A DNA stretch of 64,000 bases from Kiloniellales bacterium (GCA_030064845.1 JASJEC010000010.1:1-64000); one strand, 5' to 3'; shown: positions 42,432 through 51,430, numbered from the stretch's first letter. Notes: generated by a model not told the origin, from the sequence alone. Numbers and translations are program-made.

Positions 42432-43454
42432 ATGACGGGCTCACACCAACAGGTCATGGAACGGGCGCCCTTCGCGTGCCGCTATTCCAGCTACCGTGAT
42501 TTCATCCAGCAACCGGCCGGGCTGCGGCCGCCGATACTGGCGACCATCGTGCACGGCGATCAAGCTCTGCCCGACGCGGCTTGGCCGAGGCTGAGCAGCG
42601 GCATGCGGCCCTGCGACGGCAGCGGCACCACCGTCGAGACGTGGCACGTGCCGGAGTCGCCGCGCTATGACCGCCACGAGGGTTTCCAGGTCGCGGCAAC
42701 CGATCAGTTGATCTTCGTCGGCGTGCAAGTGCCGATCGAGACGGGAGGCGGCATTACGCTCCAAGTCCAGGACCTCTATCTGCGCATGTTGCGGCTGATC
42801 GAGCAGTTCGGCTACCGGCACCTGCTGCGGGTCTGGAATATCGTTCCCGGCATCAACGACGACGCCGACGGGATGGAACGCTACAAGAGGTTTTGCATCG
42901 GGCGGCACGACGCCTTCATGATGGAGCGTCCGGAGCTGGCCGAGCGCTATCCCTCGGCCAGCGCAATCGGTCCCCGCGTCGGCGACCTCTGCCTCTATTG
43001 TCTGGCCGCTCGCGAGCCTGGACTGCCGGTGGAGAACCCCAATCAGGTCAGCGCCTATCACTATCCGCCCCAGTACGGCCCGCGCAGCCCCTCGTTCTCC
43101 AGGGCTCTGGTCAAGCGCTGGCCCGGGTCTGCCGTTCTATTCCTTTCAGGCACGGCCAGCGTCGCCGGCCACAGGACCAAGCATCTCGAGCTGCCGGTCG
43201 CCCAGACCGAAGAAACAGTCTTCAACCTTCGTGCCTTGATCGCCAATGGGGAGAAGCTGTCGGGCGCGCGTTTTCCGCTGGTCCCGGAGCGCAGTTTCTT
43301 CAAGGCCTTCATCCGGAACACCGACGACTACGGCGCGGTCAGGCGGCATCTCGAAGGCGTGCTCGGGCCGGATACGCCGATGCTGTACGTCGAAGCCGAC
43401 ATCTGCCGGGCGAACCTCCTGTTCGAGATCGAAGGGTTCGTCTGGAGCAGCTGA
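42432..43454 (+). CDS. chorismatase (FkbO/Hyg5/XanB2 family)
   Basis: The 340-residue enzyme starts at ATG 42432, near GAAGG. Family features in order: RLSSGMRPC (52-61), RVWNIVPGIND (133-143), ENPNQVSAYHYPPQYGPRSPSFSRA (201-225), LFLSGTASVAGHRT (236-249) and the C-terminal YVEADICRANLLFEIEG (319-335) with the conserved active-site Glu. Chorismatases convert chorismate to pyruvate plus a dihydrodiol or hydroxybenzoate; XanB2 of Xanthomonas supplies 3- and 4-hydroxybenzoate for xanthomonadin and ubiquinone. Its place beside the aryl-polyene genes points to starter-unit supply. The subtype cannot be settled from sequence alone. Confidence 0.9.
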   Translation: MTGSHQQVMERAPFACRYSSYRDFIQQPAGLRPPILATIVHGDQALPDAAWPRLSSGMRPCDGSGTTVETWHVPESPRYDRHEGFQVAATDQLIFVGVQVPIETGGGITLQVQDLYLRMLRLIEQFGYRHLLRVWNIVPGINDDADGMERYKRFCIGRHDAFMMERPELAERYPSASAIGPRVGDLCLYCLAAREPGLPVENPNQVSAYHYPPQYGPRSPSFSRALVKRWPGSAVLFLSGTASVAGHRTKHLELPVAQTEETVFNLRALIANGEKLSGARFPLVPERSFFKAFIRNTDDYGAVRRHLEGVLGPDTPMLYVEADICRANLLFEIEGFVWSS

Positions 43455-43570
43455 GGCCCTCTGAAGACCACCCCCGGTCCCGGCGGCCGGAGGCGGGACG
43501 TCGGCCTTCTTTTCGAACCGCCGGGCGGAACAGGCTCTTGTTCCACGCCGAGCGCAGGAGTGCCCAGGTC

Positions 43571-44407
43571 TTGTCTACCACCGGCCCGGTCTATGTCGTG
43601 ATACCGGCGCTCAACGAGGCCGCGACGATTCGGGCCTTGGTCGCGGGCGTGCTCCTCCACGTCCCCCATGTCGTGGTGGTCGACGACGGGTCGGACGACG
43701 GCACGGCCCAGTGCCTCGGCGATCTGCCGATTACGCTCCTCCGCCACAGCGACCGGCGCGGCAAGTCGGCCGCCTTGACCACGGGAATGGCGCACGCGCT
43801 GACGCAGGGCGCCGCCGCCGTCGTCACCCTGGACGGGGACGGTCAGCACCGCCCGGAGGACCTCCCGGCTTTTCTGCGGCAGTTCGCGAAGACGCCCGGC
43901 CATATCGCGATCGGTGCCCGGGACATCGGCCGTGAAAGCTTTCCCGGCTCGCGCCTATTCGCCAACCGTTTTGCCAACTTCTGGATTTCCTGGGCCTGCG
44001 GCTATCCGATCAAGGACAGCCAGTGCGGTTACCGGCTCTACCCCCGCGCCGTCCTGGAGCTGGTCGAGCCCAAGTACGAACGCCTCCAAGGGTTCGTTTT
44101 CGAGAGCGAAATTCTGATCGATGCCGCCAGCGCCGGATACCGCAGCGTCCCGGTTTCCATCCCCGCGCTCTACGACCAGGTGACCAGACGCGCGAGCCAC
44201 TTTCGCCCCGTCACCGACATTTGGCAGATTACCGTGATGGTGACGCGGAAGCTGGTTTCCCGGGGCCTCTATCTCGACGGGTTGGCGGCGATGACGCGGC
44301 AATGGCTGCTGGCGCGCAGCCGCCGCTCGCTGCCTGGCGACGCCTCCGAGCCCCTGGACCAAAACGCTGCCGAGCGCGCACCCCTGGGCAGACGCGCCGA
44401 CAGCTAG
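43571..44407 (+). CDS. family 2 glycosyltransferase
   Basis: The 278-residue protein starts at TTG 43571, 10 nt after AGGAG. The GT-A fold is clear: VYVVIPALNEAATIRALV, HVVVVDDGSDDGTAQ, and the metal-binding DGDGQHRPEDL (Asp88, Asp90). A DSQCGYRLYPRAVLELV segment resembles DPM1/DPG-synthase-type enzymes. There is no strong membrane anchor. Aryl-polyene clusters commonly carry glycosyltransferases that decorate the polyene lipid, so that role is inferred. The stop codon TAG is the first base triplet of repeat copy D. Confidence 0.87.
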   Translation: MSTTGPVYVVIPALNEAATIRALVAGVLLHVPHVVVVDDGSDDGTAQCLGDLPITLLRHSDRRGKSAALTTGMAHALTQGAAAVVTLDGDGQHRPEDLPAFLRQFAKTPGHIAIGARDIGRESFPGSRLFANRFANFWISWACGYPIKDSQCGYRLYPRAVLELVEPKYERLQGFVFESEILIDAASAGYRSVPVSIPALYDQVTRRASHFRPVTDIWQITVMVTRKLVSRGLYLDGLAAMTRQWLLARSRRSLPGDASEPLDQNAAERAPLGRRADS

Positions 44408-44469
44408 AGCGGATCTATATGCCTTGCCCGGAACCGCGAAGCGTTTCCGTTAGAACATGATCCGCTTTA
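44405..44469. repeat. TAGAGC-type palindromic element, copy D
   Basis: A 65-bp element filling the gap between two convergent genes. Its left end TAGAGCGGATC starts with the glycosyltransferase stop codon. On the complement, its right end TAAAGCGGATC starts with the ketoreductase stop codon (44469-44467). An inner imperfect hairpin (CGGAA...TTCCG) surrounds GAA. It could terminate transcription from both sides. Confidence 0.88.
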
Positions 44470-45192
44470 GGCGATGCCGCCGTCGATCGCGATGACCTGT
44501 CCGGTAATGTAGCCAGCGCGTTCGGAGGCGAGAAAAGCCACGAGATCGGCGATCTCTTCCGGTCGGCCCGCCCGCTTCATGGGCACGAGGCTGGCGATAC
44601 TCTCGGCCGTGAAGGCTTCCCGCGTCTCGGGCGTATCGACCACGCCCGGTGCCACCGCGTTGACGGTGATCCCGCGGCCGGCGCATTCCAAGGCGAGCGA
44701 CTTGGTCGCGCCGTGGAGTCCGGCCTTGGCGGCCGCGTAGTTCACCTGACCGCGATTGCCCTTGATGGCCGAAAGCGAGGAGAGATTGACCACGCGGCCC
44801 CATCGCGTCCTCATCATTGGCAGGATCAGCGGCCTCGTTACGTTGAAGAAGCCGTCCAGCGTCGTGCGCAGCACGTCATGCCACTGCTCGGCTGACATGC
44901 CCGCGAGCGGAACGTCTCGATGCAGACCGGCGTTATTGACCAATATCTGGATCGGCGCGTCGGCGAGCAAGGCTTCCAGCCGCTCACGGCAGGCTGTCTC
45001 GTCGGTCACGTCGAAGTACACCGTTTCGGCCTGCCCACCGGCCTGCTCGATCGCCGCGGCGACCGTCTCGGGTTGCCGGTTCCGGCCGCTGCCGTGGACC
45101 ACGACCCGGCGTCCATCGCGCGCCAAGGCATGACAGATGGCCGAGCCGATGGCGCCGCTGCCGCCGGTTACGAGGGCCCGAAGCCCACTCAT
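44467..45192 (-). CDS. 3-oxoacyl-ACP reductase of the aryl-polyene cluster (ApeQ-like)
   Basis: A 241-residue short-chain dehydrogenase of FabG type: TGGSGAIGSA cofactor motif, NNAG, catalytic Ser139, Tyr152 and Lys156 (VNYAAAKAG). It reduces the beta-keto group during polyene chain extension. It is the last gene of the operon, with an ATGA overlap with the preceding dehydratase gene. An ordinary FabG is the alternative, but the cluster context favours a dedicated enzyme. Confidence 0.88.
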   Translation of the reverse strand: MSGLRALVTGGSGAIGSAICHALARDGRRVVVHGSGRNRQPETVAAAIEQAGGQAETVYFDVTDETACRERLEALLADAPIQILVNNAGLHRDVPLAGMSAEQWHDVLRTTLDGFFNVTRPLILPMMRTRWGRVVNLSSLSAIKGNRGQVNYAAAKAGLHGATKSLALECAGRGITVNAVAPGVVDTPETREAFTAESIASLVPMKRAGRPEEIADLVAFLASERAGYITGQVIAIDGGIA

Positions 45193-45602
45193 AGAAGAAA
45201 AACCGCGGCTTCGCCCGTGAGCACGTCGGCATCTCCGGATTGCAGTCGGAACGCGTAGATCGAACGATCCTGGACTGCCATCAGAACCTCCGCGCGCACC
45301 GCGAGCTCACCCGCCACATCGTCGAGCCGGTCGGTCGACCAGGAGACTTTCCTGACACTGGCGAGCACGCCGGGACGGGCCTTGGATCCGGCATTCAGGG
45401 TGCCGTGCACCGCCATGGCCTGGGCGGCATATTCGATCCCGCAAATCACCGGCAACAGACCTCGGCGGCGCAGGGGATTATCCGGATCGAGATGGGAACG
45501 TGTCGCGCAGACGATCTCGCGCTCGCTACAGGAGGCGATCCGGTCGAGCAGCACCATCGAGCCGTCATGAGGCAGCATCCGGGTGATCTCGCTCCGGTTC
45601 AT
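45189..45602 (-). CDS. ApeP-like 3-hydroxyacyl-ACP dehydratase (hotdog fold)
   Basis: A 137-residue hotdog-fold protein opening MNRSEITRMLPHDGSMVLLDRI with the likely catalytic His in LPHDG, and a central helix VICGIEYAAQAMAVHGTL. This is the ApeP/FabZ-like pattern of aryl-polyene clusters. It dehydrates 3-hydroxyacyl-ACP to give trans double bonds. It overlaps both neighbours (ATGA at each junction). Confidence 0.85.
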   Translation of the reverse strand: MNRSEITRMLPHDGSMVLLDRIASCSEREIVCATRSHLDPDNPLRRRGLLPVICGIEYAAQAMAVHGTLNAGSKARPGVLASVRKVSWSTDRLDDVAGELAVRAEVLMAVQDRSIYAFRLQSGDADVLTGEAAVFLL

Positions 45603-46399
45603 GTCGGCGTCAGCGCCAGTTCCAGGTGCCCGTTATCGGGAAACCGCATAAATACCTGCCCCGCGCGGCCCCGCACAATCGCTTCCAGCAGCGGAAGTCC
45701 GCGGCCAGCGGGATTGCCGTACCAGAGCGGCCGCAGTCCGGGGTCGCTCGGCGGCGTCTCTTCGACCCGAGGGGCGCCGGCTCGCCAGGCAACCTCCAGC
45801 TTGCCGTAGGCTGCTTGGTCGCCGGCGGGCGCCATGACCATGGCGAGGGCCAAGGGATGCGAGAGCGGCCGTCTGGCATGAAGCGGCTCGGGGAATGGGG
45901 TATCGAACGCCACCAGAAGCACCGGCCGGGCTTCCGTCACCACTTGCGCGGAGGCCTTCAGCAGCGCCGCGGCGAAAGTATAGTCATAGGCCGCTATGCT
46001 CGTGCTCGGCAGGTGGCAAGAGGTGGCGATACACCAATAGCCGACGGCCGCATTGTGCACCGAGTTGTGGAAGTGGGTCGGCGAAACCAGCATCTCCGGC
46101 TGGCTGAGCGCTGTCAGGATCCGGTGGACCTCCAGGCCACTGCCGCCCGAGGAGCCGAACACCACCGCAAGCTCGTCCGGCCGGCGCCCCGACCGGTCGA
46201 CCGCTTCGAGCGCGACTCCGAGGGCAAGACGCACTGACGCGCCGCAGCGCCGGCGCTCACGGCTCGGCAGGATCTCCGGTGCTGGCGGCTCAAAGGCCTG
46301 CTCGCGGTAGGCCGTGTCGCCGCGCAGCACGGCGCGGCTCTGGTCCCAGCCTTCGAGGCCCGGGCCCAAGACGCCGATCGCGGTGATCCCGACCTTCAC
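45599..46399 (-). CDS. beta-ketoacyl synthase chain-length factor
   Basis: The 266-residue protein starts at GTG 46399, which overlaps the ketosynthase stop (GTGA). It is a thiolase-fold N-terminal half only, as in the ApeC-type Ketoacyl-synt_2 family. FGSSGGSGLEVHRILTAL and SPTHFHNSVHNAAVGYW match the family. At the position of the ketosynthase nucleophile the sequence is SIAAYDYTF with no Cys, so it is a non-catalytic partner. It should pair with the adjacent ketosynthase and set chain length. Confidence 0.85.
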   Translation of the reverse strand: MKVGITAIGVLGPGLEGWDQSRAVLRGDTAYREQAFEPPAPEILPSRERRRCGASVRLALGVALEAVDRSGRRPDELAVVFGSSGGSGLEVHRILTALSQPEMLVSPTHFHNSVHNAAVGYWCIATSCHLPSTSIAAYDYTFAAALLKASAQVVTEARPVLLVAFDTPFPEPLHARRPLSHPLALAMVMAPAGDQAAYGKLEVAWRAGAPRVEETPPSDPGLRPLWYGNPAGRGLPLLEAIVRGRAGQVFMRFPDNGHLELALTPT

Positions 46400-47589
46400 G
46401 GCACGGACCGACCGAAGACCAGGCTGCAGTTGTTGCCGCCGAATCCGAAGGAGTTGCTCAAGACCCGCGCGACCGGCTTGCGTTCCGTGTCGATCTGAAC
46501 CCTGCACCGCAGTTCCGGGTCGATTGTTGTGAGGTTCAGGTTTCCGGGCACCAGCTGTTCCTCGAGGCAAAGCCAGCTGATTACGGCCTCGGTGATGCCG
46601 GCCGCGCCCAAGGCATGCCCGGTCCAGCCCTTGGTCGAACCGGTTGCGACCTCGGCGCCGAAAATCCGAAAGACCGCCGAGTCCTCGACGCTATCGTTTG
46701 CGCCGCTCCCGGTGCCGTGGAGATTGATATAGTCGATATCGCCCGGACCGATGCCTGCCCGCTCCAGAGCCGCGGCCATCGCCAAGGAGGCGCCCAAGCC
46801 CTCTGGATGGGGCGACGACATGTGGAAGGCGTCACTGCTCTCCCCGTAGCCGAGCAGTTGGGGTCCAGCGCGGGTAGCCCGTTCCGGGCGTTCGATCAGG
46901 GCGAAGCCAGCAGCTTCCGCGATCGAGATGCCCGAGCGCGCCGCGTCGTTCGGCCTGCAAGGGCCCTTGGATAGCAGCTCGAGTGCGTTGAAGCCGCGCA
47001 GGGTCATCAAGCAGAGGCTGTCGACCCCGCCCACCACGGCGGCGTCGCAGATGCCGGTTTCGATCCACTGCCAGGCATCGGCGAAGACCTTGCTGCTCGA
47101 GGCGCAGGCCGCCGAAACCGTCGCACTCGGCCCCAAAAGCCCAAGGTATTCGGAGACGAAGCAGGTCAGGGAGTAGTAGTCGTGGGTGCGCTGAAAGTCG
47201 AAGTCTTCCGGCAAGGGCGCCGCTTCGTCGGGCCGCCTGCGGTAAGCATCCTCGCCTTCACCGACGCCCGAGGTGCTGCTCCCCATGATCACCGCGATCC
47301 GCTCCGCGCCGTAGCGCTCGACCGCCCCGGAAACGGCGGAGGCGAAGCCGTCGGTTTCCAAGCCCATCTGCGCCAGACGGTTGTTGCGGCAGTCGTAGCT
47401 GCTCAGGTCAGGGCGGATCCGGCAGTCCTCCACCCCGTCGACCCGCCCAATGAAGGTATCGAGGTCGGCCCCGTCGTAGTCGCAGGGGCGCAGTCCCGAA
47501 GTGCCGTCGCAGAGGGCCTTCAGGGTCGCGGAGCTGCCACGGCCGGCCGCGTTCACTGTCGAGTAGCTGGTGACAACCAAGGCGCTCAT
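46396..47589 (-). CDS. beta-ketoacyl-ACP synthase of the aryl-polyene cluster (ApeO-like)
   Basis: A 397-residue FabF-type condensing enzyme with a complete Cys-His-His triad: Cys162 (SAACASSS), His291 (NLHGTGSGANDS) and His325 (STKGWTGHALGAAG). It carries out decarboxylative condensation with malonyl-ACP. GNLNLTTIDPEL and VLSNSFGFGGNNCSLVF close the protein. It is coupled to the chain-length factor gene and starts 6 nt after the exporter gene. Elongating the polyene is inferred from context. Confidence 0.9.
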   Translation of the reverse strand: MSALVVTSYSTVNAAGRGSSATLKALCDGTSGLRPCDYDGADLDTFIGRVDGVEDCRIRPDLSSYDCRNNRLAQMGLETDGFASAVSGAVERYGAERIAVIMGSSTSGVGEGEDAYRRRPDEAAPLPEDFDFQRTHDYYSLTCFVSEYLGLLGPSATVSAACASSSKVFADAWQWIETGICDAAVVGGVDSLCLMTLRGFNALELLSKGPCRPNDAARSGISIAEAAGFALIERPERATRAGPQLLGYGESSDAFHMSSPHPEGLGASLAMAAALERAGIGPGDIDYINLHGTGSGANDSVEDSAVFRIFGAEVATGSTKGWTGHALGAAGITEAVISWLCLEEQLVPGNLNLTTIDPELRCRVQIDTERKPVARVLSNSFGFGGNNCSLVFGRSVP

Positions 47590-47595
47590 CGCGAC

Positions 47596-49902
47596 TTATA
47601 CCCTGGCTCGGTTCGCGTAGATGACTGCTGTTATCAGGGAGAATAGCGCTCCGAGAGCCACCGTGACACCGATGCCCCGCAAGGCCGGAACTTCGGAGGT
47701 GGCGAGTATGGCGAAGACGCTGAACGAGGTCGCGCCGCACAAGACGTTGGCGCGCAGGGTTCGGGCTCGGGACTCGTCATCCTCGGTGTTTCGATCGAAG
47801 AAGAGAGCGTAGTCCAGCCCGACGCCGAGCACCAGCAGCATGGAGAGCAGGTGGAAGAGCGACAGCGAGATGCCGGTCAGCACCAGGGTACAGGTGGTGA
47901 GCGTGACGGCAATGCAGACCGGAAGCAGCACCCGGACCACGCCGAGGGTTGATCTCTGACCGAGAACCAGGACCCCGATGGCGACGAGGAAGCCGAGACC
48001 GAGCCAGAGAAAAGCTTCCTCGCGATAGTCCGCCACCAGAGCCTCCGATCCCGCCTTCAGATCGAGAAGCGCGAGGTCTCCGCGGCTCTGCGCCGTCACG
48101 AATTCGGCGAGATCGGCAGGGTCGCGCACCCCGGTCGGGACGATCATCGCGACCCAGGTTCCGCCCTGGCGAAAAATCAGCGGATCGACCCGCCAACCCA
48201 GGCCGGCGGCCCGATAATCCTCCAGAGTTAGCGTGGGCGCCGCGGACGCTCGCGCGACGTCTTCGATGAAGGGCTCAAAGAGATTCTCGCGAAACGGCAG
48301 GCCCTGGGTCGCCTCCTGCAACGCGGAACGAAGCTCCGGGACCGCAGGCAAGGCTTCGCGGCGCTGCGCCTGGCTGGCCGAACTGGGCAGGTAGCGCGCC
48401 AGAAGGTCGAAGCCCAAGAGCCGGCCCTGGTCGCGCAAACGATCGAGGGCCGGCATCATCGCCTCCGAGCGGCGCAGGAGCGCTTCCTGCGACCCGCCCC
48501 GCAGAACCATCAGAAAGCGCACGTCGGCGGCGCCGATCTCCCGCCGGAGATCCCGGTCGAGAGTCCGCAGGGCCGCAGCCGCCGGGCTGAGGTTGCGCAA
48601 ATCGCTCTCCCAAATGCTCTGATCGCGCACCCAGACGAGGCAGACTCCCAAGACGGCGACAAGGGCGAGCGGAATGCGCAAGCGCGACAATCCGGGAGAA
48701 GCGGCGATCATCCGGCGCCACGAAGGCCCCGGGCCGGGCATGGGATCCCCGGGCAGGACCGAGGGCAGGAGAAAGCGCGTAACCAGCGCCGCAACCGGCA
48801 GTCCAACCACAGCGAAGAGTCCGATCTGACCGAGCCCGGGGAAGCTGGAAAGGGAGAACGGTAGGAAGGCCGCCATCGTGGTGAGAACGCCCAATCGCAG
48901 GGTGCGCCAGACCCGGACCGGTGAACCCGCAACGCCGCTGTGGCTGACGACGTGAATCGGGTAGTCGACCGCCACGCCAATCAGGGTCGCGCCGAAAGCC
49001 ATGGCGATGCCGTGGATTTCGCCGAAGGCGAACTGCACGGCAAGTGCGCCGGCGCAGACCCCGAAGCCGAGCGGCAGGACCAGGACCGCGACCACCGTGG
49101 GAGAACGGAATGCCAGGAACAAGAGCGCCATAACCAGAGCTATGGAAAGGCTGGAGAGGTCGTGCATGTCCTGCTTGATGGTTTCCCTGGCGGCCGCGGC
49201 GAAGACGCTCGGCCCGGAAAGAATGAGATCGAGCGTCCCGGCCGCGTTGATCTTCGCGAAGGCGTTCCTGATTAGGCCCAAGATGGCCTCTTGTTGGTCC
49301 AGGTCGAAGCCCTCGCCCTTCGACCAGAGCAGAAGGAAGGCCCGGCGCCCGTCTTCCGAGAGCCAGACGCCGGCACTGCGCCCCTGTCCTACGCCCGCGG
49401 TCCAGTAGCCTGCCACTTGCTGCACGCGGCCCGTCGGGTCGCTCGGCAGGTAGCGCTTCGCCAGTGGCCCATAGGCCGTAGCCAAGGTAGAGAGGGTCGA
49501 CTGCAGCCCGGCGCGCAGAGTCTCGACCGTGAAGTCGCCGGGTTCGATCGCCGGATTGAGGAGATAGCGGTGCTCGTGAAGAAATGCGAGTTCACGCTGG
49601 TGGGATTTGAACTGGCCGTTCGCGACAAGGTGAAAGACGCCGCTCTGCCTCAAGGCCGCCGCCAGATCTCCGCTCGCTTGCGCCAGGGCCTCGCCCGGGG
49701 GGCCGTCGATGGCAACAAGGATCAGGCCCGACGAGGGTCCGCGCTGCAATCTCTCGGCCAGAAGCGAGACATCGGGGGAGGGGTTGCGCGGGACCACGAA
49801 GCTGAGATCGCTGCGCAATTCGGCGACGTTGAAGACCAGCGCGGCGCTGGCGGCAAGCAGGGCGAAGAGGCACCCGAGCCTGAAGACCCGCACCAAATTC
49901 AT
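47596..49902 (-). CDS. MMPL/RND family exporter of the aryl-polyene cluster
   Basis: A 768-residue membrane protein with the two-fold RND layout: helix 1 (about 5-25), a large periplasmic loop (about 30-235), five helices (about 245-385), helix 7 near 420, a second periplasmic loop, and five helices to the C-terminus. IALVMALLFLAFRSPTVVAVLVLPLG and FGATLIGVAVDYPIHVVSHSG are typical of MMPL exporters. Aryl-polyene clusters encode such a transporter for moving the lipid pigment. The start overlaps the LolA-like stop (ATGA). Confidence 0.88.
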   Translation of the reverse strand: MNLVRVFRLGCLFALLAASAALVFNVAELRSDLSFVVPRNPSPDVSLLAERLQRGPSSGLILVAIDGPPGEALAQASGDLAAALRQSGVFHLVANGQFKSHQRELAFLHEHRYLLNPAIEPGDFTVETLRAGLQSTLSTLATAYGPLAKRYLPSDPTGRVQQVAGYWTAGVGQGRSAGVWLSEDGRRAFLLLWSKGEGFDLDQQEAILGLIRNAFAKINAAGTLDLILSGPSVFAAAARETIKQDMHDLSSLSIALVMALLFLAFRSPTVVAVLVLPLGFGVCAGALAVQFAFGEIHGIAMAFGATLIGVAVDYPIHVVSHSGVAGSPVRVWRTLRLGVLTTMAAFLPFSLSSFPGLGQIGLFAVVGLPVAALVTRFLLPSVLPGDPMPGPGPSWRRMIAASPGLSRLRIPLALVAVLGVCLVWVRDQSIWESDLRNLSPAAAALRTLDRDLRREIGAADVRFLMVLRGGSQEALLRRSEAMMPALDRLRDQGRLLGFDLLARYLPSSASQAQRREALPAVPELRSALQEATQGLPFRENLFEPFIEDVARASAAPTLTLEDYRAAGLGWRVDPLIFRQGGTWVAMIVPTGVRDPADLAEFVTAQSRGDLALLDLKAGSEALVADYREEAFLWLGLGFLVAIGVLVLGQRSTLGVVRVLLPVCIAVTLTTCTLVLTGISLSLFHLLSMLLVLGVGLDYALFFDRNTEDDESRARTLRANVLCGATSFSVFAILATSEVPALRGIGVTVALGALFSLITAVIYANRARV

Positions 49903-50528
49903 AGGCGGCTACGAATGGTGATCACGGAGCGGTCGCCGTTAGCCTCCACGATTTCGATGCTTCGGATCTCATTGGACCGGCCTTCGATCGTGACCCCGTC
50001 GACGGCTTGGCGCAGATCATTGGAATCCGGGATCAAGCGCAGGGCCCAGGCCTGCTCGGAGCCCGTCAACTGAGTTTTGAAGGTCTCGTTCAGCATGGGC
50101 AGGTCGCCGGTCAGCGTCGCTCGCAAAGCCAGGATCAGTGCATTCAGGACCGGCTGCTCCGAGAGCAGGACGCGGACCGGCGGATCGACTTTGTTCATCT
50201 GGATCGTAACCAGATTGCCTTCGATGATCGCCTGCTCGAGCCGTGGGCTGGTGACCCGCCGGACCAGTTGACCCTGCTGCGTGTAGGAGAGCGTGCCTTC
50301 GAGCCGCAAAGGCTCGGTCAGGTACTGCAGATATCGTTCCTCGGCGAAGCGGTAAGTGCCGGGGCCGGCTTCCGAGACCAACTCGGCCAGGCGGGTGAGA
50401 TTCCAGTCGGCCGCCCGGCCGGCATCAGGCACGCAGCAGAGCAAGAGAACAAACAGCACCCCCTTGCACTGCGGCCAGAGGGCGCCAAGCGGCGGCCGCC
50501 CGCCCCATCCTTGATGGCTAGCGGTCAT
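49899..50528 (-). CDS. LolA-like outer-membrane lipoprotein carrier homologue
   Basis: The 209-residue secreted protein starts at ATG 50528, overlapping the acyltransferase stop by 11 bp. Signal peptide CKGVLFVLLLCCVPDAGRA, then a LolA-type half-barrel with TYRFAEERYLQYLTEPLRLEGTLSYTQQGQLVRRV. LolA carries acylated cargo across the periplasm; the cluster copy may carry the aryl-polyene lipid. Pairing with the MMPL exporter is a common arrangement in such clusters. Confidence 0.85.
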   Translation of the reverse strand: MTASHQGWGGRPPLGALWPQCKGVLFVLLLCCVPDAGRAADWNLTRLAELVSEAGPGTYRFAEERYLQYLTEPLRLEGTLSYTQQGQLVRRVTSPRLEQAIIEGNLVTIQMNKVDPPVRVLLSEQPVLNALILALRATLTGDLPMLNETFKTQLTGSEQAWALRLIPDSNDLRQAVDGVTIEGRSNEIRSIEIVEANGDRSVITIRSRL

Positions 50529-51426
50529 CCTTGGCGAGGTCCCAGAAGTCGTAGAAGTTCGACCAATTGTAGGGTGCCAGCCGGCAGTAATGCTCAAGGC
50601 GCGACGCATAGTGATCAATGACGCGCTGGAGGTCATCCTCCTGATGCCGCGGATCGATCACGACCTGATCGGCGAAAAGCTCGAGATGAACTTTGTAGCG
50701 GCGCTCCCCCGTATAGAGGCCGCAGAAGATGATCACCGGCACCTTGAGCATGGCCGCGAGCAGCATGGGCCCGGCAGGCAGATATGCGGGCTTGCCCAGC
50801 AATTGGGTACGAACCAGCTTGTCGCCCTTGGTGCTGCGGTCCCCGAGAAGCCCGATCAGCCCCCCGCTCTCAACGTGCTGCTTGACGGCCAGCATGGTCT
50901 CCGGACGACCCAGGGGTATGATGTCGCTCGCCAGCTCCGGGTTCAGCGACCGCACGAGCGACATGACCATTGGCGAGTTGTCGGGATACATCAATACCTT
51001 GATTCTCAAATTCCGGGACGGCGGCGCGACAGCCCGCAAGGCCTCGAAGCTGCCGATATGGGCGCCCAGCAAAAGGCACCCCCGTCCCTTTTCGTACTGC
51101 GTGTCGAAGACTTCCTTGCCCTCCAGCACGAGATCGAAACCATCGACGCGACCCGTGAGGAAATAGACGCGGTCCAGCGTCATGCGGCAGAACGTCAGAT
51201 AGTGCCGATAGACCTGGCGCAGGGATGCCGGACGTCCTGTCGCCAGTGCCAGATACTTCCGCGAGGCGCGCCGCGTAGCGCCGGAAAAGACCAGGAAGTA
51301 GGCGGCGATCGGATAGAGCAACAGGCGGCCCAGGGTCTCACTGGCGCTGAGATTGAGCCAAATAAACAAGCGGGTCACGAAATCGACGCCGCGCTCGGGC
51401 CGTTCCTGCCAGGCGGACTTGGTCAC
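50518..51426 (-). CDS. LpxL/HtrB-like acyltransferase
   Basis: A 302-residue membrane-associated acyltransferase of the lipid A late-acyltransferase type. A hydrophobic N-terminus (LGRLLLYPIAAYFLVF) is followed by the HX4E catalytic motif GAHIGSFEAL, then YPDNSP and LLGDRSTKGDKLVRTQLLGKPAYLPAGP. The probable job is to put an acyl or aryl-polyene chain on a lipid carrier; the exact acceptor is unknown. The dehydratase gene lies 4 nt upstream. Confidence 0.87.
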   Translation of the reverse strand: MTKSAWQERPERGVDFVTRLFIWLNLSASETLGRLLLYPIAAYFLVFSGATRRASRKYLALATGRPASLRQVYRHYLTFCRMTLDRVYFLTGRVDGFDLVLEGKEVFDTQYEKGRGCLLLGAHIGSFEALRAVAPPSRNLRIKVLMYPDNSPMVMSLVRSLNPELASDIIPLGRPETMLAVKQHVESGGLIGLLGDRSTKGDKLVRTQLLGKPAYLPAGPMLLAAMLKVPVIIFCGLYTGERRYKVHLELFADQVVIDPRHQEDDLQRVIDHYASRLEHYCRLAPYNWSNFYDFWDLAKDDR

Positions 51427-51430
51427 AGCC

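Noticed and set aside
42085-42435. 116-codon frame between the MlaC-like and chorismatase genes
   Set aside because: Starts inside the MlaC-like gene, has no ribosome site and an Arg-rich translation without recognisable features.
46400-46570. Upstream extension of the chain-length factor frame
   Set aside because: It overlaps the ketosynthase 3' end in another phase; GTG 46399 in a GTGA coupling gives the expected N-terminus.
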